This document shows positions 10,144-20,599 of a DNA stretch of 42,034 nucleotides, one piece after another. Source of the stretch: Apostichopus parvimensis (Eukaryota; Echinodermata; Holothuroidea; Aspidochirotida; Stichopodidae); the NCBI GenBank assembly GCA_000934455.1, contig KN882736.1, positions 137,835 to 179,868 of the forward strand. The letters run 5' to 3'. The first letter of the stretch is position 1, and the number at the start of each line of letters is the position of its first letter. The position numbers and the translations under genes were made by a program. Below the pieces are notes generated by a model, which worked only from the letters and a program-made list of their open reading frames with translations, was not told where the DNA came from and ran no database searches.

Positions 10144-13100
10144 TCGGGAGTTATAAATGGGGCAGACACCCACTAACGAATGAATTGGGTCTGTCTGAAT
10201 GTTAAAGGCATGTTGTAGTAGCGACAGCGGCCCCTTGAGCAGCAAAGCAGCATGGACAAGGAGTTGTACATATTACAACAGTATATAAATATGGACGCCA
10301 TAGATGCTTTGGACCCTGCCTGCATGGGATGATGAAGATAGGGGGGACTGCAAGCGGTCAGAGGAGTGTGTCGGAGGACGGTGAGGGTCAGCCGATGAGC
10401 AGACCATTTACGGACATCTCCTCAAACCCCCAGGAAAGATTGGTGATGGTTCCCAAGGAGACCTCAAGGGGGTAGGGTATGGTGACTGACTGTCAGTTAC
10501 AGGTTATCCTGGGTAGATGACAGCTTTCCCTTGTCACATATGTCTTTCGACATGACCAGGAATAATGTCTCATCACATAGGGACATGCTATAACAAATAT
10601 AAGCCAATTTGCTACGCCGACGCGAACTTCCATAGAAGTCACCTGGAGCCGTAGTATTTTTCAGTATTTTACGATGTTAACTTACATTCAAAAAGCTAAA
10701 AAAACTGCTGCACTTTGTTGTACTATTAGTTTCCAAGAGTTAACCTAGGATATATTGTACGTATCGAAGCGCTTCTATGGTTAATACTTGTTGTAGGGGT
10801 TGGATGTTACCTGGACACTACCCTGAGACACTTCCCTAAGTCACTACTCTAAGGTACAATCCATCTGTGCTGTACAAAAGTGATTTGACTTGCTAACACT
10901 CGCTTTTAAAAATATTGTATCATGTTAAAAAACAATATAAACATGACAAAGTAAATACAGGAAATATTCATTAAAAATGAGAACATTATAGTATTGAAGA
11001 TACCAGATTGGAAGGGGGGGGTTGGGGGTGGGGAGAGCGGCACATTAGGTTTTAGTGTTTACATACTTCCATAGACATGGTTAAGACTAGCCACGGGGGG
11101 GGTGGCAAAAGAAACAATAGCAGGTAAATAAATTGGCGTATAATTAGCTAGCGGTAGTATATTCGGTCTTCTTCGTTGTATATAGTGTACATTCTTCAAA
11201 CAAGGCATTTAAAAATACTGTAGTCCCTAAGAGTTCTAATCTGTACGTACAACAAAATTCATATGTAAATACTACTTCATGTTTTAAGATGTGTAATTTT
11301 TAATCTCTTCGTCTGGTCTTTGATTTCTTCGTTTTTCACCGCGAATGCTCTACTCGGCTGCGTCAATCATCAAGCTAAACAGATTTGGGATGTGGCGGTA
11401 GAATCATTTTTTCCCCCGCAATTTTATAAAATCTGATTACCTATATTAAAAATGAATCCATTTTTTATATTTTTTTTTAAGTCTACTTTGGGCCATAGTC
11501 TGAACAATGCAATGGGAACCAGGATCAGATAAAGACAGGAGTTTCCTTTGATTGTAAATCTAACACAATGTATGATAGCATAGATGACATTGTATGAAGT
11601 ATATAGATATATATATGGAGAAGAGATGAGTTACGGCCCAATGGGGACAGACTTTGTAGTACAAGGTAAAGCACAAGAGTACAGTTGGACTTCCCCTAGG
11701 TGTGAGTACAATACAAGGCTCAATTAAACATGAGTACATCACTATTGGACTGGTGGTGTTAGTACAATTCGAGGTTACGTACATGAAAACTAAATATGTT
11801 AGATTACGGGCTGCAGACTCACTGTAAGAGACTGGGAGATGAGAGTTAACCTAGTTGGCATGAAATATGATCGCAATTTTCATTTCTATCCATGCATGTT
11901 GGGGTTAAATATACACTGTGCCCCTTTAATGGACAGGGTGCCTATATCCATACATTTATTCTTCCAATGGTATCTTGTAAATCGTCAACCTACGTATGTA
12001 ATAATAATGGACTACTTAGTAATAGACCTGTGTCCATAATACACTGATGGGCCAACTTCCTTACGAGTAAATTTACCACCTCATGAGTAATGGACCCATG
12101 TTCATTACTAGTAGTGGACCTTTCCTGGGTCCCTCACTAGTAGTGGACCAATACCTTACCAGTAGTGGACCAAAGTAATGTACCCATGTAAGATGCAGAT
12201 ATTTCCAACATTGTTTGATCCTAGTAATCAAATAGTAATTGTATTGTAATATTGACACCATTTGCCCAACTATTTAGTGTTGTCTTTGGCAAACTTTATG
12301 CCATACTTTGGCCACTGTTGTGCTTTGTCTTAAAAAGACAAAAAGTACTGTTTCGTATACCAAAAAGAGAAGTGTTTCTGCCACCAAATTGGATGTTTTT
12401 TTTTTAACAATCATCATACTTGTCATTTGCTTGTTACTGGTTTCCATGCTAGTCTTGTCCTTGTTTATGCTGTCTGTAATATCATTTCCATGGAGTGTAT
12501 TTGCTGATATGGAAAAATGTTATCCGCATTATCATAAGCTGCATCACACTAACCATCTTGCATTACAGATGGAATACTTTGCTGTCACATATCCATTGTA
12601 TGTAACTCTATTATTTGGATATCAGTTTCAGTTTAGTATTGGTAAATTACACAATTTACATCTGCTGCGACTTTACCCTCGACCAGAAAGCATTTTGAAG
12701 CTGCTATGTTTATCATCTGATCATGGTCTGATTTATACTGTAACTGTTTCAAATCGTCATCCCTACAGTATGACAACCAAATATATCAGTTCCTTGTAAA
12801 AACACAAAAACATAAACCATGAAAGATGCAACATGTGTTTACCAAATTAAAACCCCTCCCCTCTTTTACAGTCATTGTGATGTGTCTGTGAGACCTTGTA
12901 TGTAAACACAGTTTCTAAAAGATAGATGGTTTGAACTATTTTAATATCATCTTTGTGGAGTACAATATCCTTTTTGTGTTTCAGGTGGAGGTCAATCAGT
13001 CTTTGCTTGCAAATTTTGTTGTAATATCTGTTCAGTGGAATACATTGATATGAAGCATGTATTTTGTGTGTGTGTGGGGGGCAGTTTGCCAAATGACCGA

Positions 13101-14064
13101 CCTGCTGACCTTGTAAAAACAAAGACCGATATCTTGCCATGTGTGGTTATCATCTGTAGCAGTATTTAGTTGTCATCTTAAAAACCTTTCCAGAGAAGGA
13201 GTTACATCCCAACATTGACTTAGGTCAGCAGTCAATACTAATTGTTCCCCACTGTCTGCCTGACTCTTGTATCTATTGGTTCCTGTTATAATAGGTTGAA
13301 TCACTTTGTGCCAAAGACAGCCCTGATTGCAGCCAGTTGAGACAATGAACTTCAAAAGCACTCCAACTGAGAGTATGAACAGTTCCTCAACCGTTCTCTA
13401 ATAGGAGGAACAGGAGCTTCAGGCTGTTAGTGTAATTGCTTTGAAGCCTGACAAATGAAAATAGCTAACAGGACAAGGAATAGGAAAAAGATTACAAGTT
13501 TATACTCTGCAATTAACATTAATGTTATCCTATTAATATTATTCATGTTATTTAAATGTTCATGAGGTAATGTATGTTTATAAATGATCCCACTAGGCTC
13601 ATCATTGGGACAGAAATTGATCCTACATGAATGAATGACATTTTCCCAAAGTATGGTATAGGGCAGATATTTACCTTTGAACGATCAAGGCAGAATGACC
13701 CATGTTTGGTAAATCCTGGTGAACTAAGACTTCCCCATAGCCCAACTTGTGATATAGGATTTTACATTTCGTGAGCCAATGGAGAAGCTATTTTTATCTC
13801 AACATGCACGAGTTGATGAAATGACATTACTTCATTTTACAAGTCTTGTTTATAAAACTTTTTCTTTGCCAAATATAAAAGTTCATTTACTAGTGCTGGT
13901 GTTGTGATATATGAGGTCGATCTATTGGTGAAGACCTTTTTTATTTTTTTGAGGGTGCTTTAATAACAAAAAGATTTAGCCACATTTCGAGACATGAGTG
14001 TGCTGATTGGGACAGAAGGAAGGGGAGAGTCATATGGTTAGCTTGATAATATAAGTTCCTTGTT
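10144..14064. other. RAD21 3' UTR and intergenic sequence
   Basis: No further gene is recognised. ATTAAA-type polyadenylation candidates for RAD21 lie at 10970 and 11445; neither is compelling. Positions 12090-12175 repeat CTAGTAGTGGACC-like units three times. An open frame at 12308-12799 has a hydrophobic segment but no recognisable family and no homopolymer-free start, so it is left uncalled. Confidence 0.5.
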
Positions 14065-14768
14065 ACAGATTTGTATGTTTGAAATCAAGAAATCAGTTTT
14101 TGTATGAAATCGGTCTAATTTTAATGAGCAAATTTAAAGGCTCCAAGAATAAATATGCTACATAAGCAGATTTTGATTTTTGTGTTATTTCTCTGTAAGA
14201 CATTAATTAATTTTGTATTGTATGATATGCATTACCTGCAAGGACTTTAGGAAGAAAATCCCCTCCCAAACTGCCTATAAAATAAAAATACCATCCCCCC
14301 TCCACATAGATAGCACCAGAGTAGTATTTAGGTCTAAACAGAATTTCAATATAAGGAGTTGGAAACTGAGTAACTTTTTTTTGATCCCCAGCAAAACGTC
14401 CTTGAGGAACTGTTAAGTTACACCTGCAGTGCCCCAAACATATCATGATCATATCCCCCTACCCCCTCCCTAAATTGGTCATGAAAAGAAAACTGCTTCT
14501 CTAAACTAATAAGCAATTTCTGTAAAACATTTCCACATCCGCTGGATCATAACAAAACTGACAACAGATGACAACAGTAAGCAAGGTTTTCCTTTGTTCA
14601 TGTTTTACAATTTGTACAGCGTGACACCAAGTCAATGATGCAAATAGAACAGGTAAAAAAGAAAAAGACAATGTTACAAAGATCGGTTAGACAATTAACC
14701 CAGGTATAGGAAAGGAAACCATGACTACAAAATGCATTTGAATAATACCTGATTGGAATTAATATTTA
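14065..14768 (+). repeat. Duplicated block, copy A (left of the gap)
   Basis: Begins with ACAGATTTGTATGTTTG and ends GGAATTAATATTTA, directly against the gap. It is nearly identical to 14819-16140 except that copy B has a TTAA-flanked insertion and an extra unit of about 202 bp. A start coinciding with the right-hand contig and an end coinciding with the left-hand contig is the signature of unmerged overlapping contigs. Confidence 0.85.
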
Positions 14769-14818
14769 NNNNNNNNNNNNNNNNNNNNNNNNNNNNNNNN
14801 NNNNNNNNNNNNNNNNNN
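14769..14818. other. Assembly gap of 50 N
   Basis: Fifty consecutive N. The block ending at 14768 is repeated in the sequence beginning at 14819, so the gap joins two overlapping copies. Confidence 0.99.
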
Positions 14819-16140
14819 ACAGATTTGTATGTTTGAAATCAAGAAATCAGTTTTTGTATGAAATCGGTCTAATTTTAATGAGCAAATTTAAAGGCTCCAA
14901 GAATAAATATGCTGACATAAGCAGATTTTGATTTTTGTTTTATTTCTCTGTAAGAAGTTAACTAAAGGCATTGAAGACTCGCCCCAAACCGTGTGGGGCC
15001 ATATGAAAAAGTTAACTTTCTGTGGCTTGCAAGTGACATTTTGTTCGTTTCGCTACAAAATGCAGACAGTAATGAAACGTGATACCTTGTTATCTTTAGC
15101 TGGACCTGAGATGTCCATCGCTGTATCGTTTATACACTGCTGTGGGTATCGACCGCAGCTGTATGTACTGACTGTACACTAGTGTCTAATTACCGACGGT
15201 AGCAAGCTGTGTGTGTATTTTCTGGGATCAGTGGTGGTGTCTAACACACTTGTTACACCTCTTTCGAAACTAGGCCAGATTACCGGCATTACACGTTTCT
15301 TTTTGCGCGAGTCTTCACACCCTTTAATTCATATTGTATGATATGCATTACCTGCAAGGACTTCAGGAAGAAAATCCCCTCCCCCACCCCACTGCCTATA
15401 AAATAAAAATACTATCTCTCAATCATCCCCCTCCACATAGATTGCATCAGAGTAGAATTTAGGTCTATAACAGAATTTCAACCAAAAGAGTTGGAAATTT
15501 AGTAATTTGGAAATTTAGTAACTGCATCAGTTAGATTGCATGATATGCATTAGCTGCAAGGACTTCAGGGTGAAAATCTCCTCCCCCACCCCACTGCCTA
15601 TAAAATAAAAATACCATCTCCCAATCATCCCCCTCCACATAGATTGCACCAGAGTAGTATTTAGGTCTATAACAGAAATTCAACCTAAGGAGTTGGAAAT
15701 TTAGTAACATTTTTTTTATCCCAATATAGTGAATCATGCAAAATAAGACCCTTCCCCAGAAAAACATCACTGAGGAACTGTTAAGTACACCACCTGTAGT
15801 GTCCCAAACATATCATGACCATATCTCCCCCCTCCCTAAATTAGTAATGAAAAGAAAACTGCTTCTCTAAATTATTAAGCAATTTCTGTAAAACATTTCC
15901 ATATCCACTGGATCATAACCAAATATTTAACTGACAACAGATGACAACAGTAAGTAAGGTTATCCTTTGTTCATGTTTTACAATATGTACAGCGTGACAC
16001 CAAGTCGATGATGCAAATAGAACAGGTAAAAAAAAAAGACAATGTTTACAAAGATCGGTTAGACAATTAACCCAGGTATAGGAAAGGAAACCATGACTAC
16101 AAAATGCATTTGAATAATACCTGATTGGAATTAATATTTA
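14819..16140 (+). repeat. Duplicated block, copy B (right of the gap)
   Basis: Matches copy A end to end, with two additions: the inverted-repeat insertion at 14962-15323 and a second tandem unit. In B the unit starts at 15333 and 15535 (ATTGYATGATATGCATTA), while copy A has it once, at 14217. Each unit has TGCCTATAAAATAAAAATA and CCTCCACATAGAT. Confidence 0.85.
14962..15323. mobile_element. TTAA-flanked non-autonomous inverted-repeat element (piggyBac-like MITE)
   Basis: A 362-bp insertion lies between TTAA at 14958-14961 and TTAA at 15324-15327. The left end holds TAAAGGCATTGAAGACTCGC. The reverse complement of the right end holds TAAAGGGTGTGAAGACTCGC, so the imperfect terminal repeat shares TGAAGACTCGC. 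Copy A of the block has an uninterrupted TTAATTAA at 14203-14210 where the insertion sits in copy B. TTAA duplication is typical of piggyBac. There is no transposase, and the family assignment is inference. Confidence 0.65.
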
Positions 16141-19100
16141 CAACTATCAACAACTGTATGGTTCCTTTCCAACCCGGACCCCACTCACATAATCTATTAC
16201 AATTTCCCATCCACCCCCAAACATCTTTGAAATATCCCACAACGCTCTAAATGTATACCAGGCATATTGGCGAAATGAACTTATTACTTCACGACTTGGA
16301 AGTAAGTGAGCCTTGTAGTTATACCCTCACAGCCATTTACAAAAGGCCCTATATAAGGTAGCCTTTGCATTTTCTAGCTAAAAGTGACGTTAATGAACAA
16401 CATTCATCTTTCTGTCTCGTCAAGATGGTTTCCCATTTCTCACTGGCATTTTAATTTTTATAATTACATATAATATGGTTTTGTCTTTTATAGTTGATAC
16501 CCATCCCATCTGTATTATAAGATTACACGTTTGCAACGAGTTTAAAATCCCTTCAACATGTTTAAAATCCCTTAACAAAGTGCAGGAGGTTAAATATTGA
16601 TAGCATTCAACAATTAGGGACCTATGACATGTTTTTCTTGGGGTATGCTATTCCACAATCCCCTTGCTCCTCCCTCCCCCTCCCTCCCCCTCTCGCTATT
16701 AACCTTGATTGTGTTTCACTTACTTCAAGCAACAACACTTAACATTGCATTTGAACTCTAACCGCACAGATGGAAAACATTCTCATCTTTTCTTGCATTC
16801 CCATTTTTGGTTGCCAGGGCAACCAACCTTGCTTGGTAACGTTTCATTTTACCTTTTTTGTAACACCATTCATCACCTAAACGACAACAGTATGTCTCAA
16901 CAGCCCAGATTAATAAGTCTATAAGCAAAACAGCACCTTTTTTTTTATAATCATTTTGTCAGCAAGTTTTCCAAACCTTCGGAATATTATTCGATATCAG
17001 ATCTGCAATGTATCAAACTCATACCACCGTCCAAGACCTGTTCTCACCAAGAGAAGTCTAATTTCGACATTTTGTCGACCAGAGAGTTTTGTATCGGCAT
17101 TCATCACATCGACAACTAATCCATTATTTGTAATGTTACTTGACTAGTCAAGCTAAACAAATTATGATATTTTAATATCGAATTAGTTGAACAACTCATT
17201 TCCAAGAGCTGCTTTTTAACATGCACATAAACAATTTGCAAGCTTGTTACTATACATTGCACATATAATGTACATAAGCGGTATGTACATGTGAAACATA
17301 AGTAGTGTTAACCCTCTAGAGCGGGACAGTAGTCACAGGAATGGGTTGGGGATTGGGGAGGGGGGTGGGAATGTGCCACCGTCCCCAAGTTTGTCCATAC
17401 TTTCTTCCAAAATGGCTTACATGTTATAATACACACTTACAAAGTCTTATACACTGGCAACAAGTTTAACTTCTACTACCCACATGTAGTTAAAATGATG
17501 TAAATGATAGCTCACTTTTGCATTTTAAGCATTATTACCACAAACAAGAATTTCTCAAAATGGGAGAAATCCATTCCCTTCAGACATCTTCCCAGGACGG
17601 ATATCAGCCACCCCCACCCCCAAACTCTGGAAACTGAGGGGGGGGGAGGGGCAAAGGTAGGGCATCAGATTAACCCAAATAAAACTTGCTAACTAGGAGT
17701 AGTAAAATTAAGATGTAACCCTGTGAATATCTTAGGTTAAAAATCACCTTATTATCTGCAAATATTATTAGGTTTGGTTCATTGCAGAGTTACCAGCTAA
17801 ATGCAAAATACATGTTTAATACTCAGAATACATTCAGAGAAAATTGAACAGCTGGTCCCACCCCCCCTCGCCCCACTCTTAAGTGCTGGGATATTGGCTA
17901 GCCGATCGCAAGACTTATGTCTGTGTGATGAATATATACGAGCACTGGCTTGGTATCATGACGTCTCTTTCAGAAAGTTTTTTTCTTCAAAAATAAACAG
18001 GTGGTATGATCCTTGTTCGGTTAAATTCCTACTGTGTACCCACATGACATCCCCCATTTGATGAATAAGGCCACCAGCCTCTGACCATTTAATGAAACAC
18101 CTACAGAGGTGAAGGGACGCAGTTCAACAGCAATGCAGCGCAGTTTTGATAAATGCACAGCAGAGAGCAGTTTCCCAACATATTACATCCGTCTGAGAGT
18201 AAAATTATGCTAACAAAGGTAACATAATTTTGCAAGAGTTCATAGCTACTTAAAATACCCCCAATATTGTTTTTTGCATCAATCGTATTGACACTTTCCT
18301 CGTACAGTAAAGACTCGAACGACTCCATCAAATCACATTTTATCACAACATTTTCTCCCTCCCTCAGAGTTGCCATTTTAAGTCTGTTTTACAGTTTACT
18401 ATTGCATATAAAGATTTGGAGGAATAAATTATCTTTTACACTGGCAGACAAAATGCTGTAGTCTTTCTTAAATTGCCAAACGGTCGACTCTCTCAAAGAC
18501 ACGATACTTATGAAATCGCGACATTGAACAGAATTTGGTGGGTTACCAATTGAATGGACAAGAACCCTCCCATCCATCCCTATTGGTATATGACATTAAC
18601 CTAACGAGCGAGACAATCGATTAAAAAGCAAAATGTAGAAGGCAGTTTAGCGAGAGGATGAGAGGGGCAAGATTCTTGCTAAACCTTACATATTGCAATT
18701 CTCAAAAGAAGTTTTTGGGTGTGTATTTACTGGCAAAAATTATTCCTTCCCAGCTTTGGGTTAATACTTACACATAACAATTCTATGGTACATGACAATA
18801 TCCCATATGTTTAGCAAATTTTAACGACTTCTGCAAAGTGCAAAGTTACCCGAGATATGTATTATTCATCCAACTGGTGACATCACACATTTTGGAATGT
18901 TTGAATGTTGTTCCTTCAAAGGTTACACTAATACAAGTTACAAACCTTTCTCATACTGAACTTGGCACAACACCAACCTCTGTGTGTGTCTGAAAGGGTT
19001 CAAATATGGCAAGTTTTCATTGCAAACGTCGAGACAATTTTATAATGCTGATTTCTTCAAAGGAAGAAGATGCTTTCAGATTGAATAATTCACAGAAATT

Positions 19101-19430
19101 GACAGGGTAATCATTTTCAATTCCAAACCAATATTTCATTTCAAAATCATTACATTTCTGTATAAAAACTGTCATTTTGGAAGAGATTTCTGGAGTATTG
19201 TTAGTTTCCCCTTTTCCTTTTTTTTCCCTTTTTGTGAGAATGGAGAAAATCTTCACTAGGATATTATCCTCAATGTAATGGATCGTTATTCCTGCCATTA
19301 TAGAGGGAGCTGTTTGAATGTCAACTGTTCGACGATGAGTCTCCGGTCCACGTCACCTACGGGACCTCCTTCCTTTTCTTCCTCTTCAATTATAACACAC
19401 TAGTACTCTTCCTACTCATTGGCCCCTTTC
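16141..19430. other. Intergenic sequence and presumed 3' UTR of the DIDO1-like gene
   Basis: No coding exon is recognised on either strand. A G-run cluster on the + strand at 17343-17369 could form a G-quadruplex. Pyrimidine-rich runs lie near 16660-16695. No convincing polyadenylation signal for the - strand gene was found close to its stop codon. Confidence 0.45.
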
Positions 19431-20599
19431 TTATGGCCCACCAAAGCCTCTTGGACCCCAGCCTTGACCATTATTTCTGGGGTCCATCATACGTTGCGGT
19501 CCCGGTGGATGAGGGAAGGGCCTTCCTCCTGGTTCCCCCATACCAGGTCCCTGCCAATGGAAAGGTGGCATATTTGGGCCCATCGGGGGAGGAGGAGGGG
19601 GAGGAAGAGGGTTCATGTTGGGACCAAAATTTGGCCGAGTTGGTTCGTAAATGTTTTGTCCGTCCCTGAGATGGTGGGTCCGGTCCACCTCTTCCCCCAG
19701 CGGTGTCATGCCGCTGGTACTGGAGTCTGCAGGTACCTTCAAAACCCCTGCCTCTTCCCCGGTGGGGTCACCCACAAATTGTTGGGGGTCTGCTAACGGG
19801 TCCGTATGTTGAAGGGTGGCCATCTGGTTGGTGGCCCTACTGATTTCCGATTGCAACGATTCAATCTGCTTGTCCAAGAGTGCTTTCTTGGCTTCCTCGA
19901 CCTGCCGCGTGAGCTGTATAAGTAACTGCTGCTGCTCCGAGAGGTCCGAATCGCCCAGAGAAGACAAGAGATTCTGTGTCAGGTTTGACGCGGCATCGGC
20001 CGCCGTCGCCATCTCGGTCACCCCGATGTCCGTGATGTTACCGGAGACATTCTCGAGCAGTTGGTTCAACTTGTCCACGTCCGGCGTATCCTGAGACGTG
20101 CTCTGCGAGTCTCCTTGGTATTGCTCCGAAGGATTGGAAGGAGAATACGGTTCGTCTCCTCCGTCCTTGGACGCTTTCTGGACGTTACCCTCCGCCAAGT
20201 CGTCCAGGACGTCCGTGGGGTCGTAGGGGGCCTCTCTCTCCTCCTGGCTGGGGGAGTAGGGCTCTATTTCTTCCTCCTTCATTTTGGAAGGGTCGACGTT
20301 CCCATATTGGGCGACGATGGGGTCGGACATCTGCCCCTCGGGGACGTAATCTGCATCCGTGCTCTTCACCCGCTTCACCACCGGAGGCAGGTATCTCTTC
20401 TCCTCTTCGTCCTTCTTGGCAACGGCCTTCGCAGACGACTCTGGCAGTGGTCGCTTTGAGCCCGCATGGACTGCCTCTTTGTTCAGCTTCTGCTGCCTCG
20501 GTTGCACTTGGGTGGGTGAAATCTGACTAGCGTTGCGGGTTTTATCCTTATGTATGATGATCAACCCCAGCAGCATGTGAGGCCTTGTTTCCGACAGAC
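19431..20599 (-). CDS. DIDO1: DIDO1-like last coding exon (SPOC end and proline-rich tail)
   Basis: The acceptor gattttgcag ends at 20600. Phase is 1 in; TAA is at 19433-19431. It opens with RPHMLLGLIIIHK, the last strand of SPOC, followed by disordered KRYLPPVVKRVKS, repeated EPYSPS motifs, a Leu/Gln-rich helix (SEQQQLLIQLTRQVEEAKKA) likely to form a coiled coil, and a polyproline/Gly tail (PLPPPPPPPMGPN). A repeated Tyr-Ser-Pro-Ser is reminiscent of Pol II tail repeats, which is suggestive only. Confidence 0.93.

Noticed and set aside
12308-12799. 163-residue open frame on the + strand with a hydrophobic segment
   Set aside because: No recognised domain, no conserved start context, and it lies in AT-rich sequence after RAD21; probably chance.
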